A stretch of DNA of 6,129 nt from an uncultured Eubacteriales bacterium (GCA_900556195.1 USOJ01000079.1:1-6129); one strand, 5' to 3'. Shown: positions 1 to 6,107, numbered from the stretch's first letter. The notes: generated from the letters alone by a model not told the origin. Program-made: numbers and translations.

Positions 1-724
1 CGACGTACGCCGCCGTAAGCACCGCAGACGACGCGCAGTTGGGGATAAGCCCTACGAGAGCCGTTAAAAAGGGTTCGAAATATCTATTGCTTGCAAAGTA
101 GTCCTTGAACGCCTCTTCGCCGACGAGCCCGCCCTCGCCGAAGAAAATTCCGAAAACGAAATTAACGGCGAACACGAACAAAAAAGTTTGCAGGGCGTGA
201 AAAAGCGGAACGAAAATATAACGTTTGCAAAATGCGATTCTGCCCGTTTCGTCTTCGTCAACGTGGTCGTGGCAATGAGCGCAGACTTCTTCGTGTTTGA
301 AGTCTGCGTTTTCCGCGACCTGCGGCTTTCTGCGGATAATAAGATCGATAATCTCGCCTATCACTATGGCAAGACCGATTTTTATAAGCAGCAGCCATAC
401 GAGGCTTAAACGCTTATCGCTGGCAAGAAGTATCGAAAACGCCTCGTCCGACGTAGCGATAAACACGCTGAAAAGAGTGCCGACCGTGATAAGTCCGCCG
501 TCGTAGAGTTTTGCCGACATTACGCTTACCCCGCAACTGGGAAACGCGCCCGCCAAGCCCCCGAACACGGGGGCGGCTTCACCGCTTAAAAATTTACCGT
601 GGCGTTCGAAGCCGACGTGCCGTTCGATAATTTCTATCAGAAGATAGGTTACGAACAACCACGGCAGCATTTTAGCCGAATCTATTAAACTGTCAAGAAA
701 AATTTCGCCTATTTGCATAGCCAT
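1..724 (-). CDS. Putative heavy-metal exporter (PF11449-like 'arsenic efflux' / putative manganese transporter), 3' end missing
   Basis: This open frame runs from ATG at 724 off the left edge, giving 241 residues without a stop. The protein is very hydrophobic. It opens with an amphipathic start and a membrane segment (about residues 8-33), then carries the motif PSCGVSVM at 62-69, and has further membrane segments at about 75-100, 107-133 and 167-195. A second, related motif, PNCASSAVLT, starts at residue 228. Paired P-x-C motifs in two halves fit the internally duplicated, about ten-helix family annotated as arsenic efflux protein or putative manganese transporter; I recognise this from memory of the family. 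A hydrophilic loop at 142-160 is rich in His, Cys and acidic residues (CAHCHDH at 148-154), suggesting metal binding. The missing part should hold the remaining C-terminal helices. No Shine-Dalgarno precedes either candidate ATG (724 or 718). Substrate metal is unknown. Confidence 0.78.
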   Translation of the reverse strand, partial: MAMQIGEIFLDSLIDSAKMLPWLFVTYLLIEIIERHVGFERHGKFLSGEAAPVFGGLAGAFPSCGVSVMSAKLYDGGLITVGTLFSVFIATSDEAFSILLASDKRLSLVWLLLIKIGLAIVIGEIIDLIIRRKPQVAENADFKHEEVCAHCHDHVDEDETGRIAFCKRYIFVPLFHALQTFLFVFAVNFVFGIFFGEGGLVGEEAFKDYFASNRYFEPFLTALVGLIPNCASSAVLTAAYV

Positions 725-753
725 ATTATATATAAACCGCCGAAAAATCGCAA
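725..753 (-). promoter_or_regulatory. Candidate promoter for the exporter gene, possibly leaderless
   Basis: Reading the minus strand, TTGCGA (753-748, 4/6 match to TTGACA), a spacer of exactly 17 bases, and a perfect TATAAT (730-725) are followed directly by the start region. Counting seven bases from the end of the -10 puts the predicted transcription start at 718, which is the A of the second in-frame ATG. The lack of any Shine-Dalgarno agrees with leaderless translation. The -35 overlaps the loop and 3' arm of the hairpin that probably ends the upstream regulator gene. The start point is predicted, not observed. Confidence 0.5.
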
Positions 754-769
754 ACGATTTTTCGGCGGT
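736..769 (-). terminator. Probable intrinsic terminator of the AraC-family gene
   Basis: The two arms at 736-750 and 755-769 are perfect reverse complements of 15 bases (outer part ACCGCCG/CGGCGGT) around a 4-base loop. The hairpin begins 8 bases after the regulator's stop codon. On the minus strand it is followed by TTTATATATAAT, which is U-rich but interrupted, so termination may be incomplete. The plus-strand side has no converging gene, so I assign it to the minus strand. Confidence 0.7.
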
Positions 770-777
770 ATCCGCTT

Positions 778-1656
778 TTAATTGTTTTTATTGCTTTTAT
801 TTTTCACGCGATATTCGAGCGGAGTCATTTTTTCGCTGCTTTTGAAGTTCCTGAAAAAGTTGGTCGTATCCGCATATCCGCAGCGGCGGGATATCTCGCT
901 TGCCGAAAGTTCGGTTTCTTCGAGCATCTTTTTTGCAAGAGTCAAACGCATTTTCGTAACGTACGCCATAGGCGCGACGCCCGTGTATTTTTTGAACACG
1001 TGCGAAACGTAGTACTTGTTTACGTAAAGCCGTTCGCAGATATCGTCTATCGTGTTTATCTCGGTATAATGATCGCGTATGTAGTTATATATTTCGGAAA
1101 ACGCCGCGTTTTTAACGAGAGTTCTCTCTTCGACTTCGGTTTTGCGGAGAATCTCCGTCAAAACCATTTTGACGTACAGATCGACCATCATCTCGCCGTA
1201 AGGTTTCGATTTTTCGACTTCGCCGTATATCTCTTCGAAAAGCCAGCGCATACGCCCTTCGTCTTCGCCCGTCTTTATGACGATATCCGAGCCTTCGGGC
1301 AACAGACAATCGTGCGGAAGGTTGTTCATCTTTAAGCCCGTAACGCCGAAAAACGCGAGTTCGAGATCCTCTTTGCTGCCCGCAACGGTATGTTCGCCAT
1401 GCCGCATGTGCGGCGGATAAACGACTATATCACCCTTTTCGATAAAGATTTTTCCGTCGTCGGTTATAATTTCGCCGCTGCCCTGCAACACCAGAACGAC
1501 TTCCAAAAAATCGTGAACGTGGTAATTGCCGCCCCACTGCTTTACCCTCTGAAGCCTGCCTGCGTACAAAACGCGGGTATTGAATCTTAAAGGTTTGCTC
1601 TTTTGCGGCTTATATTGTTTGCGAACGTCTTCCTTTTGTAAATCCGAGTTTTTCAT
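778..1656 (-). CDS. AraC-family transcriptional regulator with N-terminal cupin domain
   Basis: This is a 292-residue transcription factor, the usual size for the family. The N-terminal half (about 20-150) is a cupin-type effector domain: YHVHDF at 45-50, followed by a Gly-rich turn and the YPPHMRHGE strand near residues 85-95. The C-terminal 100 residues (about 185-283) are the AraC double helix-turn-helix: a first helix pair around TIDDICERLYVNKYYVSHVF, then CGYADTTNFFRNFK and the terminal PLEYR at 279-283. I chose ATG 1656 because AAAGGGGAAG precedes it at good spacing. A frame continues up to ATG 1749, but the predicted transcription start (about 1741) lies inside that extension. The gene is divergent from the ABC operon, so it probably controls it, and perhaps itself. 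The effector is probably a small molecule such as a sugar (family knowledge); its identity is unknown. Confidence 0.93.
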   Translation of the reverse strand: MKNSDLQKEDVRKQYKPQKSKPLRFNTRVLYAGRLQRVKQWGGNYHVHDFLEVVLVLQGSGEIITDDGKIFIEKGDIVVYPPHMRHGEHTVAGSKEDLELAFFGVTGLKMNNLPHDCLLPEGSDIVIKTGEDEGRMRWLFEEIYGEVEKSKPYGEMMVDLYVKMVLTEILRKTEVEERTLVKNAAFSEIYNYIRDHYTEINTIDDICERLYVNKYYVSHVFKKYTGVAPMAYVTKMRLTLAKKMLEETELSASEISRRCGYADTTNFFRNFKSSEKMTPLEYRVKNKSNKNN

Positions 1657-1661
1657 CTCTT

Positions 1662-1668
1662 CCCCTTT
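1662..1668 (-). promoter_or_regulatory. Ribosome binding site deciding the AraC-family start
   Basis: The minus strand reads AAAGGGG (1668-1662) followed by AAGAG and ATG at 1656. This supports initiation at residue 32 of the longest frame and not at ATG 1749, which lacks a comparable site. Confidence 0.75.
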
Positions 1669-1675
1669 ACGGCGA

Positions 1676-1713
1676 TTTCGCTTGCAAAGCAAGCGAAAAG
1701 GAGCATACTCCTT
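1676..1713 (-). other. Two abutting hairpins in the AraC-family mRNA leader
   Basis: Two perfect hairpins sit back to back in the predicted 85-base leader. The first pairs AAGGAG with CTCCTT (1713-1708 with 1703-1698) around the loop TATG. The second pairs TTTCGCTTGC with GCAAGCGAAA (1698-1689 with 1685-1676) around the loop TTT. The second ends about 8 bases before the AAAGGGG ribosome binding site. No U-tract follows either, so they do not look like terminators; they may shape mRNA stability or translation. Confidence 0.5.
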
Positions 1714-1747
1714 AAACTTAACCGTATCGTTGTCGCTTATCGCTATC

Positions 1748-1776
1748 ATTGTATCACACCGCGATAACTATTTCAA
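1748..1776 (-). promoter_or_regulatory. Predicted sigma-A promoter of the AraC-family gene
   Basis: On the minus strand, TTGAAA (1776-1771, 5/6) and TACAAT (1753-1748, 5/6) are separated by exactly 17 bases. The start is predicted near 1741, giving a leader of about 85 bases before ATG 1656. A 7-bp inverted repeat, GCGATAA (1761-1767) and TTATCGC (1737-1743), brackets the -10, so a regulator could bind across the promoter. Confidence 0.65.
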
Positions 1777-1819
1777 GCGTTTTTGCGTTTTTATGTATTT
1801 TTTTGATATTTTTAGCGGT

Positions 1820-1918
1820 CAATAAAAATTGTAACTTTTTTTTAGCGAAAATTTCCACAAGAAAAATTGCAACTTTTTTTAAGTTTCTCACAGGGCAAGA
1901 AAAATTGCAATTTTTTTT
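1820..1918. repeat. Three near-palindromic A/T repeats at an exact 38-bp period
   Basis: Copies start at 1820, 1858 and 1896. Each reads CAAKAAAAATTGYAAY followed by a run of at least seven T, about 23 bases in total. Copy 2 differs from copy 3 at one base within the repeat and from copy 1 at two. The core of copy 3 (AAAAATTGCAATTTTT, 1900-1915) is a perfect 16-bp palindrome; the other two are imperfect. The intervening bases (about 15) are unrelated to each other. The array sits 44 bp upstream of the regulator's -35 and 27 bp upstream of the operon's -35. An operator array for the adjacent AraC-family protein is a reasonable inference; the binding protein is unproven. Confidence 0.8.
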
Positions 1919-1945
1919 GTAAGATAAAATCGGCAACTACGGCTA

Positions 1946-1974
1946 TTGAAATCCGCGTTTATTTCGGTTATCAT
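1946..1974 (+). promoter_or_regulatory. Predicted sigma-A promoter of the ABC transporter operon
   Basis: TTGAAA (1946-1951, 5/6) and TATCAT (1969-1974, 5/6) are separated by exactly 17 bases. The start is predicted near 1981, leaving about 52 bases of leader before ATG 2033. A 5-bp inverted repeat, TTCGG (1963-1967) and CCGAA (1982-1986), is centred at the downstream edge of the -10 and could be an operator. Confidence 0.65.
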
Positions 1975-2032
1975 AAAAGAGCCGAACGGTTGATGATGCG
2001 GACGGCAAGAAAATAATAGGGGAAAACTGAAA

Positions 2033-3523
2033 ATGAGCGCATTACTTGAAATGAACGACGTTTCCAAACGCTTCCTCGGAGTGCATGCCTTAAAAGGCGT
2101 TCACTTCGATTTGCGATGCGGCGAAGTTCACGCGTTGGTCGGAGAGAACGGCGCAGGCAAGTCGACGTTGATGAAAGTGCTTACGGGCATTCACCAACCC
2201 GACGGCGGCGAAATTTTCTTCGAAGGCAAGCCTTACGCCGTAAAAAATATCGGCGAAGCGCAAAATTTGGGCATATCGATGATTCATCAGGAACTTAATA
2301 TGATGAACGATCTGACCGTCGCCCAGAACGTATTTATCGGCAGAGAGTTAAAAAAAGGTCCCTGGCTCGACGACGCCGGAATGGTCAGAGAAACTCAGAA
2401 GATTTTCGACCGTATCGGTATTAAAATCGATCCGAAAACCAAACTCGGCAGACTTACCGTAGGAAAACAACAGATGGTAGAGATTGCGAAAGCCGTTTCG
2501 AGAGAGTGCAAATTGCTTATCCTCGACGAACCGACCGCCGCCCTCACCCAGACCGAAATCGAGGATCTGTTCCGCATAATGGGCGATCTTAAAGCCAAGG
2601 GCATCGGTATGGTATACATATCTCACCGTATGGACGAGATAAGCAGAATTTCCGACCGCATAACGGTCATGCGCGACGGCGAATACGTCGGCACGGTAGA
2701 CACCGTATCGGTTACGAAAGACGATATTATCAATATGATGATCGGCAGGGTCGTCTACGAAGACCCCAAAACCCACAGCGAAGTTCCCGAAGACGCCGAA
2801 ACGGTACTCGAAGTTAAAAATCTTTCGTCGGGCAACCTTTTCAAAGACGTGAGTTTCAAACTCCGCAAAGGCGAAATCCTCGGATTTTCGGGACTTATGG
2901 GCGCGGGCAGAACGGAAGTCGCAAGGGCGATTTTCGGCGCCGACCCCCACGACGGCGGCGAAATCTTCGTAAACGGTAAACGAGTAAATATAAAAAGCCC
3001 CGAAGACGCGGTTAAACTCGGAATCGGATACCTGTCCGAAGACAGAAAGCGTTACGGACTGCTTCTCGATAAGTCGGTTGCGGAAAACACCGCCCTCGCC
3101 TCTATCGACAAGTACACGAAAGGCGGAATAATAAACGACAGGCAGATAAAAGCCGAAGCGAGAGAAGAAAACGCAAAACTCCGCACCAAAACCCCGTCGA
3201 TGGAACAACTTCTTAAAAACCTTTCGGGCGGCAATCAGCAAAAGGTAATAATCGCCCGCTGGCTTATCAAAAACAGCGACATTCTTATCTTCGACGAACC
3301 CACCCGCGGCATAGACGTAGGCGCGAAGAGCGAAATTTACACTTTAATGAATCAACTTGCCAAACAAGGCAAATCGATTATAATGATTTCTTCCGAACTC
3401 GTCGAAATTCTCCGTATGAGCGACCGCATTCTCGTAATGTGCGAAGGCAAAAAAACGGGCGAACTCGATATTTCCGAAGCAAATCAGGAAAACATAATGC
3501 AACTTGCGACTTTAAGAAACTGA
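2033..3523 (+). CDS. Sugar-type (CUT2) ABC transporter ATP-binding protein, two fused ATPase domains
   Basis: This 496-residue cytoplasmic ATPase has the size and layout of RbsA/MglA/XylG proteins, with two nucleotide-binding domains in one chain. Domain 1 has Walker A GENGAGKST (37-45), signature LTVGKQQ (141-147) and Walker B ILDEP (D165, E166). Domain 2 starts near residue 265. Its Walker A is degenerate, GLMGAGRTE (287-295), with Arg where the catalytic Lys would be; this is normal for the family. It then has signature LSGGNQQ (397-403) and Walker B IFDEPTRGIDVG (D421, E422). It powers import through the permease encoded 19 bases downstream. AGGGG at 2018-2022 is a moderate ribosome binding site about 10 bases before the ATG. 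It is first in the operon behind the promoter at 1946-1974. Membership of the ribose/galactose/xylose group is clear; the exact sugar is not. Confidence 0.96.
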   Translation: MSALLEMNDVSKRFLGVHALKGVHFDLRCGEVHALVGENGAGKSTLMKVLTGIHQPDGGEIFFEGKPYAVKNIGEAQNLGISMIHQELNMMNDLTVAQNVFIGRELKKGPWLDDAGMVRETQKIFDRIGIKIDPKTKLGRLTVGKQQMVEIAKAVSRECKLLILDEPTAALTQTEIEDLFRIMGDLKAKGIGMVYISHRMDEISRISDRITVMRDGEYVGTVDTVSVTKDDIINMMIGRVVYEDPKTHSEVPEDAETVLEVKNLSSGNLFKDVSFKLRKGEILGFSGLMGAGRTEVARAIFGADPHDGGEIFVNGKRVNIKSPEDAVKLGIGYLSEDRKRYGLLLDKSVAENTALASIDKYTKGGIINDRQIKAEAREENAKLRTKTPSMEQLLKNLSGGNQQKVIIARWLIKNSDILIFDEPTRGIDVGAKSEIYTLMNQLAKQGKSIIMISSELVEILRMSDRILVMCEGKKTGELDISEANQENIMQLATLRN

Positions 3524-3542
3524 TATAAGGGAGAAAACGAAA

Positions 3543-4919
3543 ATGACTACTAACGAAAACAACAAATTCGGCGCGAAACTCAACTTTCGCGGCAAAGCCC
3601 GTCAGACGGGCGTAAGAACTCTGGATTACTTAAAAGTAAACGGCAAACAAAACGTAATAATCATAGGCGCAACGATAGTTTTATTCATTCTGTTCACGCT
3701 TATCAACCCCAACTACGCGCAACAAGACAATCTCGTTACGATGATTAAGTCTTTCGCGCCGTACGCGATACTCGGTTTAGGAGTAACGTTCGTAATAGCG
3801 ACGGGCGGAATCGATTTATCTATCGGTACGGGAATGTTCGCATCGGCGGTAATAGCCGGCGCGATTTGCAAAACTTCACCGTCGCACAATACGTGGGCTG
3901 TAATTCCGATTATGTTAGCCGTAGGTCTTTTCTTCGGACTTCTCAACGGCTTCCTCGTCGCAAAATGCAAACTTCCTCCGTTTATAGCAACGCTCGGAAC
4001 GATGCTTTTTTCAAGGGGTATTTCCGCGGTTATCGCTCAGGTGATCACCAAATCTACCACCGCTATAATTTATCCGCCTATCGGCTGGATGCAGGATATA
4101 TTTTTAAGTTATAACGGCTTCCCCGTCGCCCTTCTCTGGGTTCTCGCTCTTACCGTTATCTGTATGATAATAATGTTCAAAACGAGAGTCGGCAGATATA
4201 TACTTTCTATCGGCAGCAACGAAGAAGCAACGAGGCTTTCCGGCGTAAACGTAGACAAATATAAGATTATTGCCTATGCAATCGGCGGACTTTTCGCGGG
4301 AATCGCCGCTATTTTCTGGGCAGCGACCAACCCGTCGATCACCCCGGGCGACGGCAGCGGTAAAGAACTCGACGCGATAGCGGGCGTTTACATCGGCGGA
4401 ACGAGCACCACCGGCGGTTCGGCTTCGATAGTCGGAACGATTTTCGGCGCAATCATACTCGTAATCATTCGTCAGGGTCTTAACCTTTCGCTTAACAAAC
4501 TTCCGATAAAACTCAACGCGACGTTTTTAACGTATGCCGTTACGGGCGTTATCGTAGTAGGCGCGGTATTACTCGATATAATGAAGAAAAAAGCCGCTTC
4601 GAGCGCGAAAAAAGAACTTTCCGCAGCCAAATATAAGAGAAAAGCCAAAGAAAAAATAGCCGCGCTCAACGTTGAAAAAGACTACGCGCTATCCGCAAAA
4701 GACAACGAAGAAGCGAAGAAGAGAGTTGAAGAAATAGACCTCGAAATAGCGACGATAAAAACGGATCTGAAAGAAAAACTCCCCGCTCTCAAAGCCGAAG
4801 ACAAAAGACTTGCCGAGGAAGAGAGAAAACACAAAGCGGAAATCAAAGCCGCCGAAAAAGCGGAAAAAGCAAAAATCGCCGCTAATCAGAAAGCAGAAAA
4901 AGAAAACGAAAACAAATAA
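3543..4919 (+). CDS. RbsC-type sugar ABC transporter permease with a long charged C-terminal tail
   Basis: This 458-residue inner-membrane permease belongs to the BPD_transp_2 (RbsC/XylH/YtfT) family. A polar N-terminus (1-36) precedes membrane segments at about 38-55, 72-90, 96-110, 118-140, 192-212, 242-262, 293-316 and 325-346. Family landmarks are TGGIDLSIG (87-95), the ATPase-coupling loop EEATRLSGV (227-235) and ELDAIAGVYIGGTS (275-288). Typical relatives end near residue 320-350. This one continues for 112 residues (347-458) that are almost entirely Lys, Glu, Ala and Asp, predicted helical and coiled-coil-like, and facing the cytoplasm if the usual topology holds. The tail has the same codon style as the core and no frameshift is visible. 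AAGGGAGA (3527-3534) lies 8 bases before the ATG, and the gene follows the ATPase by 19 bases, so they are co-transcribed. Substrate unknown. Confidence 0.95.
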   Translation: MTTNENNKFGAKLNFRGKARQTGVRTLDYLKVNGKQNVIIIGATIVLFILFTLINPNYAQQDNLVTMIKSFAPYAILGLGVTFVIATGGIDLSIGTGMFASAVIAGAICKTSPSHNTWAVIPIMLAVGLFFGLLNGFLVAKCKLPPFIATLGTMLFSRGISAVIAQVITKSTTAIIYPPIGWMQDIFLSYNGFPVALLWVLALTVICMIIMFKTRVGRYILSIGSNEEATRLSGVNVDKYKIIAYAIGGLFAGIAAIFWAATNPSITPGDGSGKELDAIAGVYIGGTSTTGGSASIVGTIFGAIILVIIRQGLNLSLNKLPIKLNATFLTYAVTGVIVVGAVLLDIMKKKAASSAKKELSAAKYKRKAKEKIAALNVEKDYALSAKDNEEAKKRVEEIDLEIATIKTDLKEKLPALKAEDKRLAEEERKHKAEIKAAEKAEKAKIAANQKAEKENENK

Positions 4920-4930
4920 TTACGGAAAAA

Positions 4931-4946
4931 CGCAAATATTTTTGCG
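4931..4946 (+). other. Small intercistronic hairpin between permease and binding-protein genes
   Basis: CGCAAA (4931-4936) and TTTGCG (4941-4946) form a 6-bp stem with a TATT loop inside the 61-base gap. An A-rich stretch follows, with no U-tract, so it is not a typical terminator. Such structures can stabilise the downstream binding-protein message; that role is inferred. Confidence 0.4.
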
Positions 4947-4966
4947 GAAAAATAAAAAAACGTTTC

Positions 4967-4972
4967 AGGAGG
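4967..4972 (+). promoter_or_regulatory. Consensus ribosome binding site deciding the binding-protein start
   Basis: A perfect AGGAGG ends 8 bases before ATG 4981. It is the strongest site in the window, in line with the usual excess of binding protein over permease. It rules out the in-frame ATG at 4810, which lies inside the permease gene. Confidence 0.85.
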
Positions 4973-4980
4973 AAACAAAG

Positions 4981-6060
4981 ATGAGAAAACTTCACAAACT
5001 TTTGGGCTTAGCCCTGGCAACCACCCTCTGCGCAACCACGATTTGTATAGGCGCGTCCTGTAAATCGAAGTCGTCTACTAAGGAAGGTATCGTAGTCAAA
5101 GGTACGGGCGACACCATAGCGGTTATCGCAAAAGGCGAAACTCACGCTTTCTGGCAAGCGGTTAAAGCGGGTGCGGAAGACGCAGGCAGAAAGTACGGTT
5201 TCAAAGTAACTTTCCGCGGTCCGACGCAAGAAAGCGAAACGTACGTTCCCGAACAAAGAGAAATGCTTTCGTCCGCCCTTGCGGATAACAATACGAGAGC
5301 AATCGTTCTCGCCACTATCGGTATGGGATTCGCAGACGAACTCAAAACCGCTCACTCGAAAGGTATTCCTATCGTAGAATTCGACAGCGGATTGTACGCG
5401 AACGGCGCGGAAGTAACGCCGGGTAAAGATCCGAGAATCGGAAAAGTTTCTACCGATAATAACGCCGCGGCGGCGCTTGTTGCGGAAAACTTCTATAACT
5501 ATCTCGTAGAAAACAACAAACTCGTCAAAGGTACGAACTTCAAGTTGGGAATCATTCAGCACGACTCCACCGCAACGGGCGTAGACAGACACGACGGTTT
5601 CAAATCCAAATTTTCCGCTCTCGCAAAAGAAGGCGGCTACAAGGTAACGATAATCGACCAGGTAAAGACCAACAACAGCGGCGAATATAAGGCTGCGGCT
5701 CAGGCACTTGCAGACCAGAACGTAAACGCGATATACATGACCAACGAAGGCGTAGTAAACGAAGTTTCGGCAGAAGTCGCGCAAAACAAGACCAAATACG
5801 CGAACATCCTTTTCGCCGGGTTCGACTGCGGAACCAACCAGTATAACTGGATTAAAAACACCGACGGCAAATATCCCACACTCGTAGGCTCGGTCGCTCA
5901 GGATTCTTATAACATCGGTTATAAAGCGGTTGAAATGGCTGCCAAGATACCTGCCGGCGATACGAAAGGACATAAAGACACGGTAGGTATAGCCGGTCAA
6001 TGGTACACTTCCGCAAATATCGACGAACTTCTCGAAAAGAACATTTTCTACAAAGGTTAA
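4981..6060 (+). CDS. Sugar-type ABC transporter substrate-binding lipoprotein (Peripla_BP_4, RbsB-like)
   Basis: This is a 359-residue extracytoplasmic binding protein. Residues 1-27 form a lipoprotein signal: positive MRKLHK, a hydrophobic stretch, then IGASC with lipidation expected at Cys27. Gly at -3 makes the lipobox slightly unusual. The mature part has the two-lobed periplasmic-binding fold of the RbsB group: the first strand IAVIAKGETHAFWQAVKAG (ETHAFW at 53-58), a DSG loop at D135, the hinge-proximal VDRHDGF at 201-207, TNEG at 254-257 and FDCG at 281-284. These Asp, Arg, Asn and aromatic positions match where this group contacts sugars, but the ligand cannot be named. The gene is last in the operon, 61 bases after the permease, with its own perfect ribosome binding site. 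Membrane anchoring by lipid is typical of Gram-positive importers. Confidence 0.95.
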   Translation: MRKLHKLLGLALATTLCATTICIGASCKSKSSTKEGIVVKGTGDTIAVIAKGETHAFWQAVKAGAEDAGRKYGFKVTFRGPTQESETYVPEQREMLSSALADNNTRAIVLATIGMGFADELKTAHSKGIPIVEFDSGLYANGAEVTPGKDPRIGKVSTDNNAAAALVAENFYNYLVENNKLVKGTNFKLGIIQHDSTATGVDRHDGFKSKFSALAKEGGYKVTIIDQVKTNNSGEYKAAAQALADQNVNAIYMTNEGVVNEVSAEVAQNKTKYANILFAGFDCGTNQYNWIKNTDGKYPTLVGSVAQDSYNIGYKAVEMAAKIPAGDTKGHKDTVGIAGQWYTSANIDELLEKNIFYKG

Positions 6061-6087
6061 TCGATAATCAACCGCGTAAAACGTCGT

Positions 6088-6107
6088 TATCCCGTATCGA
6101 CGGGATA
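6088..6107 (+). terminator. Probable intrinsic terminator of the ABC operon
   Basis: TATCCCGT (6088-6095) and ACGGGATA (6100-6107) form a perfect 8-bp stem with an ATCG loop, 27 bases after the last stop codon. The following CTCGTTTTCCCC has only four consecutive T, so the U-tract is weak and some readthrough is possible. What follows the window is unknown. Confidence 0.55.

Larger units (their letters stand above)
1657..2032. other. Divergent regulatory region between the AraC-family gene and the ABC operon
   Basis: This 376-base non-coding stretch holds, from left to right: the regulator's leader with two hairpins; its minus-strand promoter; an AT-rich segment with three 38-bp-spaced repeats; the plus-strand operon promoter; and a leader of about 52 bases ending in AGGGG before ATG 2033. 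The open frames crossing it have no family resemblance and no ribosome binding site. Confidence 0.8.

Noticed and set aside
1657..1749. Longer AraC-family start at ATG 1749, adding 31 residues.
   Set aside because: The predicted transcription start (about 1741) lies inside it, there is no good ribosome binding site, the extra residues read through two perfect hairpins, and ATG 1656 has AAAGGGG in place.
1820..1918. The regular repeats looked like a small CRISPR array.
   Set aside because: Repeats of about 23 bases with about 15-base intervals are too short, the units are A/T tracts with differences between copies, and no cas gene is nearby.
1905..1930. TTGCAA (1905-1910) with TAAAAT (1925-1930) as an alternative operon promoter.
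   Set aside because: The spacer is only 14 bases; the TTGAAA/TATCAT pair at 1946-1974 has the ideal 17.
1754..1936. A 60-residue minus-strand frame across the repeat array.
   Set aside because: It has no ribosome binding site or family resemblance. The 38-bp period is not a multiple of three, so the repeats fall in different frames; it overlaps the predicted promoter.
1947..1965. A possible CcpA (cre) site overlapping the operon promoter.
   Set aside because: The central CG and flanking positions do not align with the cre consensus without several mismatches.
4810..4980. Longer binding-protein frame starting at 4810.
   Set aside because: It would overlap the permease gene out of frame and put a Lys/Arg-rich stretch before the lipoprotein signal. 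ATG 4981 has a perfect AGGAGG and a proper signal sequence.
5008..6000. A 330-residue minus-strand frame antisense to the binding-protein gene, and a similar 297-residue one at 2348-3241.
   Set aside because: Both lie fully inside strongly recognised genes and are rich in Val, Phe, Arg and Tyr, as expected from reading common GAA, AAA and GAC codons backwards. No domain is recognisable.
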